Assembly: GCA_001794125.1 (NCBI GenBank)
Contig: MGJF01000006.1
Span: forward strand, 1 to 44,354
DNA length: 44,354 nt
Reading direction: 5' to 3'
DNA from: Candidatus Yanofskybacteria bacterium RIFCSPHIGHO2_01_FULL_43_32
Lineage (GTDB): Bacteria > Patescibacteriota > Minisyncoccia > 2-02-FULL-40-12 > GWA2-44-9
Below the pieces are notes generated by a model. That model was given only the letters and a program-made list of their open reading frames with translations, was not told where the DNA came from and made no database searches. The stretch's first letter is position 1. The number at the start of each line of letters is the position of its first letter. Shown piece after piece: positions 26,618-36,043 of this stretch. Both the position numbers and the translations under genes were made by a program.

Positions 26618-28408
26618 ATGAATATAAGAAACTTCTGCATAATTGCCCATATTGATCACGGAAAGTCGACTCTTGCCGACCGTTTTTTAGAATTGACCAA
26701 AACGGTGGAGAAAAGAAAAATGCATGAGCAGTATTTGGACACGATGGAACTGGAAAGAGAAAGGGGAATCACCATCAAGCTCCAGCCGGTTAAAATGTCT
26801 TACGAATCGGGAGGGCAAAAATACATTTTGAACCTGATAGACACTCCCGGGCATGTTGATTTTTCTTACGAAGTGTCACGTTCTTTGGCCGCCGTTGAGG
26901 GGGCGATACTGCTCGTAGACGCCTCTAAAGGGGTCCAAGCTCAAACCTTGGCCAATCTGCATTTAGCCCAACAGCAGGGCCTGAAAATAATTCCCGTTTT
27001 AAATAAGATTGATTTGCCCAACGCAAGGACTGAACAGGTAAAAGAAGAGTTGTCATATCTGCTGGCCGTTGAACCCGAAGATATTTTGGAGGTTTCCGCC
27101 AAAAACGGGACTAATGTAGAAAAAGTTCTGGAAAGAATCATCAAAATTGTTCCGCCTCCTAAAATTTCTGACAGCGCCAACCTTAAAGCTCTTATCTTTG
27201 ATTCCACATTTGATGCCTATAAGGGCGTCATTGCCTATATCAGAGTTTTTGAGGGTTCAATAAAAAAGGGAGACAAAATATCGGCTTTTGCCGCCAAGGC
27301 AAAAGCCGATGTTCTGGAAGCGGGCTATTTCTCGCCCAACCTTATCGCCTCGGATGGCGGCATGTCTTCGGGAGAGATTGGCTATATCGCGACCGGATTG
27401 AAAGATCCGGGGCAAATTAGAGTCGGAGACACGATTACCAATTACCATTTACCGATTTCCAATTTTCAATCCTTGCCGGGATACAAAGAGCCGCGCCCGA
27501 TGGTTTTTGCGAGCTTTTTTCCGGAAAACAATGATGACTACGATATTTTAAAAGACGCTTTAGGCAAGCTTAAATTGACCGATGCTTCTTTGGTTTATGA
27601 ACCGGAATCATCGGCGGGATTGGGCCGGGGATTCCGCCTCGGTTTTTTGGGCATGCTTCATGTGGAGATAATATCCGAGCGGCTGAAAAGGGAATTCGGA
27701 CTTTCGTTGATAATTTCTTCTCCTTCCGTGGAATATGCCGTGAAAATGCAAAATGGCGAAGAGTTTAAAATACGCTCGGCCTCAATGCTTCCCGATTTTT
27801 CCGGAATAAAAGAAATTTCCGAGCCGATAGTTTACCTTGAGGTGCTTACGCCGACTCTTTATATGGGCAGCGTTATGGAATTGATATCTACTCTTAGAAA
27901 TGTGTATAAAGGAACGGATTATCTGGGCAAGGAAACGGCTTTATTGAAATATGAAATGCCCTTGTCGGAAGTTATAACCGATTTTTATGACAAACTTAAA
28001 AGCGTTTCTTCCGGCTATGCCTCTATGAGCTATGAACCAAAAAATATGCAGGAAGGCGATCTGGTCCGGCTTGATATTCTGATTGCCAAAGATCTTGTGG
28101 AACCATTTTCAAGAATAGTTCCAAAAGAAAAAGCTTACCAGGAGGGCCGGGCTATGGTTACAAAATTGAAAGAAGTGGTTCCGCCGCAGATGTTCGAGGT
28201 TTCCATCCAGGCGGCAATCGGCGGCAAGGTCATTGCCGCCGAATCAATCCGGGCAAAACGAAAAGACGTTACCCAGCACATGTACGGCGGAGATATAACC
28301 CGCAGGATGAAATTGTGGAAAAAACAAAAACGGGGCAAAGAGCGCATGAAAGAAACCGGCCGAGTCAACCTGCCCCAGGATGTTTTCTTGAAGATGCTTA
28401 AACGCTGA
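26618..28408 (+). CDS. lepA: Elongation factor 4
   Basis: MNIRNFCIIAHIDHGKSTLADRFLE, RERGITIKLQPV, GLGRGFRLGFLGMLHVEI, C-terminal GGKVIAAESIRAKRKDVTQHMYGGDITRRMK. Confidence 0.97.
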   Translation: MNIRNFCIIAHIDHGKSTLADRFLELTKTVEKRKMHEQYLDTMELERERGITIKLQPVKMSYESGGQKYILNLIDTPGHVDFSYEVSRSLAAVEGAILLVDASKGVQAQTLANLHLAQQQGLKIIPVLNKIDLPNARTEQVKEELSYLLAVEPEDILEVSAKNGTNVEKVLERIIKIVPPPKISDSANLKALIFDSTFDAYKGVIAYIRVFEGSIKKGDKISAFAAKAKADVLEAGYFSPNLIASDGGMSSGEIGYIATGLKDPGQIRVGDTITNYHLPISNFQSLPGYKEPRPMVFASFFPENNDDYDILKDALGKLKLTDASLVYEPESSAGLGRGFRLGFLGMLHVEIISERLKREFGLSLIISSPSVEYAVKMQNGEEFKIRSASMLPDFSGIKEISEPIVYLEVLTPTLYMGSVMELISTLRNVYKGTDYLGKETALLKYEMPLSEVITDFYDKLKSVSSGYASMSYEPKNMQEGDLVRLDILIAKDLVEPFSRIVPKEKAYQEGRAMVTKLKEVVPPQMFEVSIQAAIGGKVIAAESIRAKRKDVTQHMYGGDITRRMKLWKKQKRGKERMKETGRVNLPQDVFLKMLKR

Positions 28409-28440
28409 TAGTTCACACAACCTCCATGCATGACTGCGGG

Positions 28441-28481
28441 GTGCCCTTTTCTAAAATCTTGCTAATTTTAGAAAAGGGCAC
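28441..28481. terminator. Perfect 17-bp-arm hairpin downstream of lepA, likely terminator or foldback element
   Basis: GTGCCCTTTTCTAAAAT-cttgcta-ATTTTAGAAAAGGGCAC. Confidence 0.65.
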
Positions 28482-28588
28482 GCCCTCCGCCGGTTGCTCC
28501 AGTATCTAAATGACGATTGGCAATAAGAAGTCAAACTATTTTAAAAACAGAAAACCCATTGAGTATCTTTACAAGTTTTTGAATTTCC

Positions 28589-28872
28589 AAGCCCAGCCCC
28601 ATCGCTTTTATGTCACTTTGACGAGACAAACATGAACGAAAGTAAGAACACAGCCCGGCATCTTATTGAAGCCCGTCCGAACAGGCGGGCTTGGTGTCCA
28701 TGCCATAGTTCGCGAGAGAAGCTATTCAAGGTTTGGGCTTTCCGTCAGATGAGTTAAGCTATGCTAAATACAAAGCATAATACGGCAGGCTGGACCCGCC
28801 GTCGTGAGGACAAGTGGAGATTGCCGCTGGAGCAATCGAAACGGGCTGAAATAAGGTGTCGGGCGGAGCGAG
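28589..28872. repeat. Structured element R2 (homologous to R1)
   Basis: Box AAGCCCAGCCCCATCGCTTTTATGTCACTTTGA (28589-28621), 29/33 identical to R1; P1 CCCGGCATCTTATT (28654-28667) / AATAAGGTGTCGGG (28850-28863); hairpin GATTGC-cgctgga-GCAATC. Confidence 0.8.
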
Positions 28873-28996
28873 ATTTGATATACTTAATAAAATGCCGGGA
28901 TAAGGAGGAATCCGACCATTGATATAACGACTAATAAAGAAATAAGTACCCAGATGATTCTAATTGTTTTTCTGCTTAGCATGGGTTTATAGTATC

Positions 28997-29368
28997 ATGA
29001 AATTACTAAACTCAAAAATTTTTACCGCTCTGATTGTTATCATTGCTTTGTGGCTTGCCCTTTCTTCGGTGAAGCTGGCTTCACAAAGAGCCGCAGTCGA
29101 TAAAGACGTTAGTGGTGTCGAAACCAAGATAAGGGAAGTTCAGGATGATACCGACTATCTCAATAAATTTTTGGCCTACTTTCAAACTCCGGCTTTCCTT
29201 GAAAAAGAAGCCCGTTTGAAGTTAAATTATAAAGCCCAAGGAGAGGAAGTGGTTTTTATATATAAAGACAAGAATTTCAAAAAAGAGCCCGATTCGACAA
29301 ACCTGGAAGAATTATTGGCAGGAATGCCCAATTATAAAAAGTGGGGGCTCTATTTGTTGGGGTATTAA
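28997..29368 (+). CDS. Septum formation initiator family (FtsB/DivIC-like) protein
   Basis: Short TM N-terminus, coiled coil, AFLEKEARLKLNYKAQGEEVVFIY. Confidence 0.78.
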   Translation: MKLLNSKIFTALIVIIALWLALSSVKLASQRAAVDKDVSGVETKIREVQDDTDYLNKFLAYFQTPAFLEKEARLKLNYKAQGEEVVFIYKDKNFKKEPDSTNLEELLAGMPNYKKWGLYLLGY

Positions 29369-29400
29369 AGAATATCTCGCCTTTGCGAGCTATCGGGCCT

Positions 29401-29426
29401 GCCCGCCGAAGCTCGCTCCGGCGGGC
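29401..29426. repeat. GC-rich palindrome immediately upstream of tRNA-Gly
   Basis: GCCCGCCG-aagctcgctc-CGGCGGGC. Confidence 0.85.
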
Positions 29427-29430
29427 GAAA

Positions 29431-29501
29431 GCGGGATTCGTATAGTGGCAATACGCGACCTTCCCAAGGTTGAGACACGGGTCCGATTCCCGTATCCCGC
29501 T
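29431..29501 (+). tRNA. tRNA-Gly (anticodon CCC)
   Basis: GCGGGAT acceptor / ATCCCGC; anticodon loop TTCCCAA; T-arm GGGTCCGATTCCC. Confidence 0.92.
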
Positions 29502-29527
29502 CAAAACGCTTTGCGGTTTTGATTGTG

Positions 29528-29555
29528 TTTACACTATCTTTAAGCGGAGTATAAT
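29528..29555 (+). promoter_or_regulatory. Putative sigma70-type promoter
   Basis: TTTACA - 16 nt - TATAAT upstream of the 29580 ORF. Confidence 0.5.
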
Positions 29556-29579
29556 TAAAAGATAAATTAACTTTAAATA

Positions 29580-30866
29580 ATGAAAATCACAATAACCTTA
29601 TTTTTAATCAGTTTAACGATATTTCCCGTTATGGGGCTTGCTCAAACTTCAAATACTCAAACCCCGCTTCCCGCAGACGTTATTTCTCCGAAAACAACCG
29701 CCGTCTCGCCGATACCCATAAAATGCGGAGTGAATACTTTTATCGTTAACAATGAGTGCGGCATTGGCGCATTCAAAAATGTCCACGTTCAATGTTATGA
29801 CGGTTATGAAACCGCTTTGGGGAGCGATGAGACTTCGTGCAAATCTTCTGAAACGTGGCAACAATACGCAAAAGAAGTATGCGCAAACCGTTGTTCAACC
29901 GGAAAAGAGCCAAATATTATTCCAAAACCGACGACAACTTCGCGGCCGGCGCCGCTGTCTCCGCCGACGGCAATAAATAAACCGGTTGCCGTGTCGGTAA
30001 ACCGTTGCGATGAAGTGGCGCGGTGGGAAAATAAAATCATCTATTATAAAAAACTTAGCGGTTTAAGCGATGCCGATCTGAAGAAAAACGGTTTTTCGCG
30101 GGAAGAAATTGAAAAAATCCTGCAAGACCTTTTACTCGGCCTCGATAAAATAAAAGCGCAGTGCGGTAATCAAACGGGAACAATTGCCGCGCCGGGAAGC
30201 GCGACAACGGGTTCGGTGTCTGTTGCGGAAACAATAAAGCCCGTGGTTGTTGAATCAGGACAAGAAATCAGCGTTTATTATAAAGCCAAGCTTGAAAAAG
30301 CCGCTTCCGCAAAAGGGGAAGAAAAACAAACAGAAGAACTTAAAACATTAAAAGATGAAATAGACGGGCTTATTGCCAACCTTATAAAAAGCAGAAAAGA
30401 ACTGGAAACAAGCGAATTGAACGCTTTGGTAAAAGAAGTAAAAGTAAGCCGGGGAGAAATTAAAGCCGATAATATAACAGTTGAAACTACGGATAAAAAA
30501 ATGCTTGTCAATATTGGAGACAGGCCGGTGAGCATTGAACCCACGGCAAGCCAAGTACTCATTCGGGATAAGGGATTGGAAGTGAAAACAGGTGAAGTTG
30601 TGATTAAAGAAAATGTATTGAATGTGGGCGGCGTTGAGGTGAAGATGTCCGCAAGCGAAGTTGCGGAAAAGCTTAATTTTGCGCCGAAAACAGTTGAATT
30701 AAAAGAAGAAAACGCGAAAGCGGTTTATAGCATGAAAATTGAAGAACGACGCAAGCTGTTCGGGTTTATTCCGTTAAATATCCGGAAGACCATAGCCGCA
30801 GACGCCGGAAACGGCCAAATATTGACGGAACGTCTTCCTTGGTATAATTTCCTGACGACAAAGTAA
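29580..30866 (+). CDS. Hypothetical secreted protein, Cys-rich N-terminal region
   Basis: Signal peptide MKITITLFLISLTIFPVMGLAQ; cluster of Cys residues; long charged helical region. Confidence 0.75.
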   Translation: MKITITLFLISLTIFPVMGLAQTSNTQTPLPADVISPKTTAVSPIPIKCGVNTFIVNNECGIGAFKNVHVQCYDGYETALGSDETSCKSSETWQQYAKEVCANRCSTGKEPNIIPKPTTTSRPAPLSPPTAINKPVAVSVNRCDEVARWENKIIYYKKLSGLSDADLKKNGFSREEIEKILQDLLLGLDKIKAQCGNQTGTIAAPGSATTGSVSVAETIKPVVVESGQEISVYYKAKLEKAASAKGEEKQTEELKTLKDEIDGLIANLIKSRKELETSELNALVKEVKVSRGEIKADNITVETTDKKMLVNIGDRPVSIEPTASQVLIRDKGLEVKTGEVVIKENVLNVGGVEVKMSASEVAEKLNFAPKTVELKEENAKAVYSMKIEERRKLFGFIPLNIRKTIAADAGNGQILTERLPWYNFLTTK

Positions 30867-30941
30867 CGGATTATTCCGGGATTTGGTTTTAAAACGCGTT
30901 GTAAAAAGCGCGTTTTTTTGTTATTATATTTATGGTTTTAT

Positions 30942-31017
30942 GCCGGAGTAGCTCAGTTGGTAGAGCAGCACTTTCGTAAAGTGAAGGTCGCGAGTTCGAC
31001 TCTCGCCTCCGGCTCCA
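30942..31017 (+). tRNA. tRNA-Thr (anticodon CGU), CCA encoded
   Basis: GCCGGAG/CTCCGGC acceptor, anticodon loop TTCGTAA, T-arm GAGTTCGACTC, TCCA 3' end. Confidence 0.94.
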
Positions 31018-31025
31018 GTAATAAA

Positions 31026-31047
31026 ATAGAGTCCAAACGGACTCTAT
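31026..31047. terminator. Hairpin terminator downstream of ftsH and tRNA-Thr
   Basis: ATAGAGTCC-aaac-GGACTCTAT. Confidence 0.75.
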
Positions 31048-31050
31048 GGA

Positions 31051-32838
31051 CTATATACCGACGATTTTCCTGATTTCTTCTCCTTCCAGAACCTCTCTTT
31101 CTATTAATGTAGCGGCTAAGCGCTCAACGACTTCTTTGCGTTCCGCAACGGCCGTTCCGGCTGTTTTATAGGCCTTATCAACCAACGACTTTATCGCTTG
31201 GTCTATTTGCTGTGCCGTCGCTTCAGAACAGTTATATGATTTTTCAGTAAGCTGTTTGCCTAAGAACGGATTTTCCGATTTTGATGCTACAAAGTTCAAC
31301 GGACCTAGTTCGGACATTCCCCACTCACAGACCATTTGATAGGCAATCTCGGTTGCTCTTTCAATATCATTTTTGGCGCCGGTTGTCTGCTGGCCGAGGA
31401 TGATTTCTTCGGCGCATCGTCCGCCCATCAGTATGGCCAACTGACTCTCCAAGTATTCTCTTGAATAATTATGCCGGTCTTCCGCCGGAAGCTGTTGGGT
31501 CAGACCTAAAGCCATGCCTCTGGGTATCACGGTCACTTTGTGAAGCGGATCTGCTTTAGGCACAAACAAAGAAACCAACGCATGACCGGCTTCGTGAACG
31601 GCGGTTGTCCTTTTTTCCTCGTCTGAAATAACAAGCGACTTGCGTTCAGTTCCCATTATTATTTTATCTTTGGCAAACTCGAGGTCCTGCCGGTCAATTG
31701 CCTGTCTATTGTGTCTTGCGGCATTAAGGGCCGCCTCGTTGACCAGATTGGCTAGATCGGCGCCGCATAATCCCGGTGTTCCTTTGGCTATGTCGAACAG
31801 GTTTGTTCCTTCAGCCAAGGGCACCTTTTTGGCGTGTATCTTGAGGATATTTTCCCGGCCTTTTACGTCGGGCCTGTCTACCACCACCGTTCTGTCGAAT
31901 CGCCCGGGTCTTAAAAGAGCCGGATCAAGCACGTCAGGACGGTTTGTTGCCGCGATGAGAATTACCCCTTCATTAGCTTCAAATCCATCCATTTCCACCA
32001 AGAGTTGATTCAATGTTTGTTCTCTTTCATCGTGTCCGCCGCCGATACCCGCGCCCCTATGCCGGCCGACGGCGTCTATTTCGTCTATGAATATGATACA
32101 GGGCGCGTTCTTCTTGCCCTGCTCGAAAAGGTCTCTTACTCTGGATGCTCCCACGCCGACGAACATTTCCACGAAGTCGGAACCGGAAATGAAAAAGAAC
32201 GGCACGGCCGCCTCGCCGGCGACCGCTTTGGCAAGAAGAGTTTTGCCGGATCCGGGCGGGCCCGCTAACAGAACCCCTTTGGGCAAGCGTCCTCCCAATT
32301 TTTGAAATTTCTGCGGGTCTTTAAGAAATTCGACCGTCTCTTGCAGTTCTGATTTTGCTTCTTCAACGCCCGCGACGTCTTTGAACGTCACTTTCTTTTC
32401 GCTTTGAGCAAGTTTGACACCGGACTTGCCAAACGATGTCATGTTCTTTTCTCCACCCCGCATACGATTTATAAAGAACAGCCAAAAAACGACAATAAGC
32501 AGAATAGGCCCCCACATAAACAGCATACTTATCCAAGGACTGACTGTTTCCTCTTCGGCGTTGACCGCTATGCCTTTTTGAATCAGTTGATTGACTAACC
32601 CCTCATACTGGTTTGGCGCGTATGTTTGGAATCGGCCGCCTGAAGCTGTTTGACCAGAAATATTGTTTCCGGTGATGGTCACGCTGACGATCTTACCCCC
32701 GTCCGCTTGACGGATAAATTCGCTGAAACCAACCTTTTGGCCGGATTGCGAGGGATTATTCCAAACAAACAGAAAAGAAATAACAAATAAACCCAAAAAT
32801 AACCAGCCAAATGTTCTGAATAAAGACTTCTTTTTCAC
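31051..32838 (-). CDS. ftsH: ATP-dependent zinc metalloprotease FtsH
   Basis: [44 protein letters not shown] zinc motif. Confidence 0.97.
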   Translation of the reverse strand: MKKKSLFRTFGWLFLGLFVISFLFVWNNPSQSGQKVGFSEFIRQADGGKIVSVTITGNNISGQTASGGRFQTYAPNQYEGLVNQLIQKGIAVNAEEETVSPWISMLFMWGPILLIVVFWLFFINRMRGGEKNMTSFGKSGVKLAQSEKKVTFKDVAGVEEAKSELQETVEFLKDPQKFQKLGGRLPKGVLLAGPPGSGKTLLAKAVAGEAAVPFFFISGSDFVEMFVGVGASRVRDLFEQGKKNAPCIIFIDEIDAVGRHRGAGIGGGHDEREQTLNQLLVEMDGFEANEGVILIAATNRPDVLDPALLRPGRFDRTVVVDRPDVKGRENILKIHAKKVPLAEGTNLFDIAKGTPGLCGADLANLVNEAALNAARHNRQAIDRQDLEFAKDKIIMGTERKSLVISDEEKRTTAVHEAGHALVSLFVPKADPLHKVTVIPRGMALGLTQQLPAEDRHNYSREYLESQLAILMGGRCAEEIILGQQTTGAKNDIERATEIAYQMVCEWGMSELGPLNFVASKSENPFLGKQLTEKSYNCSEATAQQIDQAIKSLVDKAYKTAGTAVAERKEVVERLAATLIEREVLEGEEIRKIVGI

Positions 32839-32925
32839 AGACCCCTCTATTTATCAAGGATCAACTTTATAATGACTTAACCATAAATGTTTGAAAAAGC
32901 CAAGTATGGCTGTTATAATGGATAG

Positions 32926-33663
32926 GTGGATTATGCGAAAAACAAGGCTCTTTTATATGTGTATTCTGGAGCCGGAGGCGTGGACGCTCAAGATTGGGCG
33001 TCAATGCTTTTAAGAATGTATCAGCGATATGCCCAGAATAAGGACTGGGGATTTATAGTTCTTAGTCAATCTTTTGGAGAACAGAAAGGCATTAAGAATG
33101 CGGTTTGCGAGATAACCGGCGAGAATACATATGACATTTTAAAGGGAGAGTCGGGTGTTCACCGTCTTGTAAGAATATCGCCGTTTTCAGCCAAGGGATT
33201 ACGGCATACTTCATTTGCTTTGATTGAAGTTTTGCCGGAGATGGTAAGTCGCGACCTGAAGATAAATCCGAATGACTTGAGGATAGACACTTTCCGTTCG
33301 TCAGGGCCGGGCGGACAGAACGTGAACAAATTGGAGACCGCCGTAAGAATAACTCATATCCCCACCGGAATTATGGTTGCCGTCCAGTCGGAAAGGTCCC
33401 AGGGCCAGAATAAAGAAAAAGCCATGCAGGTGCTTATTTCTCGCCTTGCCCGGAAAATGGAGGAGGCGAAAACAAAAGAACTTTCCGAATTGAAGTCCGA
33501 AAGGCGCGAGATAGAGTGGGGAAGCCAGATCAGGTCTTATGTTCTGAATCCCTATCAAATGGTTAAAGACCATAGGACCGGAATCAAGTCATCCCAGCCG
33601 GATAAAATTCTGGACGGCGATTTGGATAAATTCATTAAAACTGAAAAAGATGATCGAGTTTAA
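32926..33663 (+). CDS. prfB: Peptide chain release factor 2, short (domain 1 appears to be missing)
   Basis: YSGAGGVDAQDWASMLLRMYQRYAQ, RISPF tripeptide region, SSGPGGQNVNKLETAVRITH; GTG start; 245 aa. Confidence 0.9.
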   Translation: MDYAKNKALLYVYSGAGGVDAQDWASMLLRMYQRYAQNKDWGFIVLSQSFGEQKGIKNAVCEITGENTYDILKGESGVHRLVRISPFSAKGLRHTSFALIEVLPEMVSRDLKINPNDLRIDTFRSSGPGGQNVNKLETAVRITHIPTGIMVAVQSERSQGQNKEKAMQVLISRLARKMEEAKTKELSELKSERREIEWGSQIRSYVLNPYQMVKDHRTGIKSSQPDKILDGDLDKFIKTEKDDRV

Positions 33664-34339
33664 AGATGTTTCTACAATTTATGACAACGATGAGAGCATA
33701 GAGATACTGAACGGTGTAAATTTGCATATTAAAGACGGAGAATTTGTTTCTATCATCGGACCGGCCGGAGCGGGCAAATCAACCTTGCTCCGTCTTTTGA
33801 CCCGCGAGATATCTCCGCACAGAGGAGAGGTTATTTTGGACGGAGTCAATCTGGCCGAGGTTCCTTCCAAAGCCATTCCACTGCTTCGCAGGAAGATAGG
33901 GACCGTGTATCAGGATTTCAAGCTTCTTTCCGCCAAAACCGCTTTTGAGAATGTGGCCTTTGCCATGGAGGTATGCGGCGCCGACAGAGGAGAAATAGAG
34001 AGCGATGTTCCCAAGATTTTGGGGATAGTCGGTTTGGGAGACAAACTCAAAAGCTTCCCTCATCAACTGTCAGGAGGCGAAAAACAGAGATTGGCGATTG
34101 CCAGAGCTTTGATACACAGGCCGAGGATAATATTGGCTGACGAGCCGACAGGAAATCTGGACTTGGTGAACAGTTACGATGTGGTAAAATTATTAATGAA
34201 GATAAACGAACTGGGCACGACGGTCATATTAGCCACTCACAACAGAGAAGTGGTAAATGCCATCGGCAAGCGTGTTATAAGCATAGAAAAGGGTAAAATA
34301 GTCCGGGATCAAGTGGAAAACGGTAAGTATGTAATTTAA
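33650..34339 (+). CDS. ftsE: Cell division ATP-binding protein FtsE
   Basis: GPAGAGKSTLLRLLTREISPHRGEV, LSGGEKQRLAIARAL, ADEPTGNLD; overlaps prfB, adjoins ftsX. Confidence 0.95.
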   Translation: MIEFKDVSTIYDNDESIEILNGVNLHIKDGEFVSIIGPAGAGKSTLLRLLTREISPHRGEVILDGVNLAEVPSKAIPLLRRKIGTVYQDFKLLSAKTAFENVAFAMEVCGADRGEIESDVPKILGIVGLGDKLKSFPHQLSGGEKQRLAIARALIHRPRIILADEPTGNLDLVNSYDVVKLLMKINELGTTVILATHNREVVNAIGKRVISIEKGKIVRDQVENGKYVI

Positions 34340-35256
34340 TGGAAAATTTCCAAGAAACAGCAAAAAGAGTTTTTAACGTAGGATGGACCAATTTCAAAAG
34401 GAACACCTATTTGAGCATGGGCACTACGGGAGTTATGATTTTGGTTCTGTTTTTATTTTCCGGATTGATGTCTCTAAATTATCTCGCATCGCAAATCGTA
34501 TCGGGCCTGGAGGAAAAAGTGGATGTAAGCGTCTATTTTAAGAATGACGCGTCCGAAGAGGAAATAAACAAAGTTAAAAGCGACCTTGAGTTACTGGGTA
34601 CCGTAAAGAAGGTTGAATATGTTTCAAAAGACCAAGCTTTGAATGAATTTAAAGAAAGGCACGCCGGAGACACCCTGATTCAGGATTCTTTGGCGGAATT
34701 GGACGACAATCCCTTGCAGGCCTCATTGAACGTAAAAGCAGACGATTCCTCGCAGTATGCTTCTATTGTTACCTTTCTTGAAGGAAATAAATTCAGAAGT
34801 TTGGTTGATAAGATAAATTTTTATGAGAACGAGCAGGTCATCAAGAGAGTCCTGGCTATCTCGGGAGGTCTCCGGAACTGGGGGTTTTTACTTACAATGG
34901 TTTTGGCGTTGATTGCCGTTCTGGTAACTTTCAATACGGTCCGGCTCACTATTTACAGCCAAAAGCAGGAGATAGAGATAATGCGTTTGGTCGGCGGTTC
35001 CAATTGGCATATCAAAGCGCCATATCTCGTTGAAGGCGGAATGTATGGAGCTTTGGCGGCGGGAATCGTGGCGGTAATATTCTATCCCGCGATTTTTTTC
35101 ATTTCGCCCAAAGTTGAAAGTCTGATGCCCGGGGTCAGTTTGATAAGCTATTTTGTTTCAAATATTTTTCAGTTTGTGCCCCTCATATTTTTTATCGGAA
35201 TTTTGCTCGGCGTGACATCGAGCTTTGTGGCCATCCGCCGATTTCTCAAAATCTAA
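34339..35256 (+). CDS. ftsX: Cell division permease FtsX
   Basis: DVSVYFKNDASEEEINKVKSDL, four-TM layout, follows ftsE with ATG overlap. Confidence 0.93.
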   Translation: MENFQETAKRVFNVGWTNFKRNTYLSMGTTGVMILVLFLFSGLMSLNYLASQIVSGLEEKVDVSVYFKNDASEEEINKVKSDLELLGTVKKVEYVSKDQALNEFKERHAGDTLIQDSLAELDDNPLQASLNVKADDSSQYASIVTFLEGNKFRSLVDKINFYENEQVIKRVLAISGGLRNWGFLLTMVLALIAVLVTFNTVRLTIYSQKQEIEIMRLVGGSNWHIKAPYLVEGGMYGALAAGIVAVIFYPAIFFISPKVESLMPGVSLISYFVSNIFQFVPLIFFIGILLGVTSSFVAIRRFLKI

Positions 35257-35427
35257 TTATAACTTTTGCGTGCGCCTGGCCTATTTAATTAAGGCCTACG
35301 GCGCACCCTTCGGGCTTGACCGATTTCTTCGTTAAATCCTCCGCTTGCTCCTCACCATACGTTAAGTATGGCTCCTCGCAATGCTCGGATTTGCCTTGAA
35401 CTCGGTACAAGCGCAGAAAGTTCTAAT
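35256..35427. repeat. Foldback element E5 starting at the ftsX stop codon
   Basis: Outer ATTATAACTTTTGCG / CGCAGAAAGTTCTAAT; inside, GTGCGCC..GGCGCAC hairpin plus GCTTGACCGA/TCGGTACAAGC, AAATCC/GGATTT and CCATAC-gttaa-GTATGG. Confidence 0.8.
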
Positions 35428-35553
35428 TCGATACGGATCTGGCCAAGCCGGTTGAGTTCTAAACCCTACTCGTAAAACCATTGAAAAAATGATTTTTTTG
35501 TTGTAGAGTTTAGGTGTTTTTAAAAACACTTTTTGATTAATTCTTGCCTGAAC

Positions 35554-35624
35554 TGCGGGGTCGTCTAACGGTAGGACATCGCCCTCTGGAGGCGAGTATC
35601 TTGGTTCGAATCCAGGCCCCGCAG
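35554..35624 (+). tRNA. tRNA-Gln (anticodon CUG)
   Basis: TGCGGGG/CCCCGCA acceptor, anticodon loop CTCTGGA, T-arm TGGTTCGAATCCA. Confidence 0.92.
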
Positions 35625-35673
35625 TTCAGTTCGGAATTTATCAATGTGAGAATCCAGGCCCCGCAGTTCAGTT
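35608..35673. repeat. 24-bp direct repeat of the tRNA-Gln 3' end
   Basis: gaatccaggccccgcagttcagtt at 35608-35631 and 35650-35673. Confidence 0.95.
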
Positions 35674-35863
35674 AGAAATTTGAGATTGAGAGAGTTCATT
35701 TTCTTCAGGTATAGCAACATTATTTTCATGTTCTGACCCCCTTTTCATCAGAGCCAGTAGAAGTGAAGTAAAGATACCTTCTACCGTTAAGAACGGTTCG
35801 TAAGTATTAATAAAGAGTTTCTGGTCTTTCAGGGCTGATAAAACATAAACAGTTTAAACAAGC

Positions 35864-36043
35864 ATGAAAAAACCACTCGGCATATTTTTTATCGTTGTCG
35901 GCCTCTTGATTTTAATCACCCCATTTACACCCGGGTCTATCTTGCTGATTATCGGAATTGATATGGTCTTTGGCAATCGCTGGCCGTGGTGGAAAAAAAC
36001 AAAGAATGATTTGCGTAAGTTCTGGAGAGGATTCTTGAAATGA
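35864..36043 (+). CDS. Hypothetical 59-aa membrane protein
   Basis: MKKPLGIFFIVVGLLILITPFTPGSILLIIGIDMVFGNRWPWWKKTKNDLRKFWRGFLK; ATGA overlap with the next ORF. Confidence 0.6.
   Translation: MKKPLGIFFIVVGLLILITPFTPGSILLIIGIDMVFGNRWPWWKKTKNDLRKFWRGFLK

Noticed and set aside
32926-33663. UGA recoding (as in Gracilibacteria/Absconditabacteria)
   Set aside because: RF2-type protein present and several genes (for example lepA) end in TGA without in-frame UGA codons inside conserved domains.
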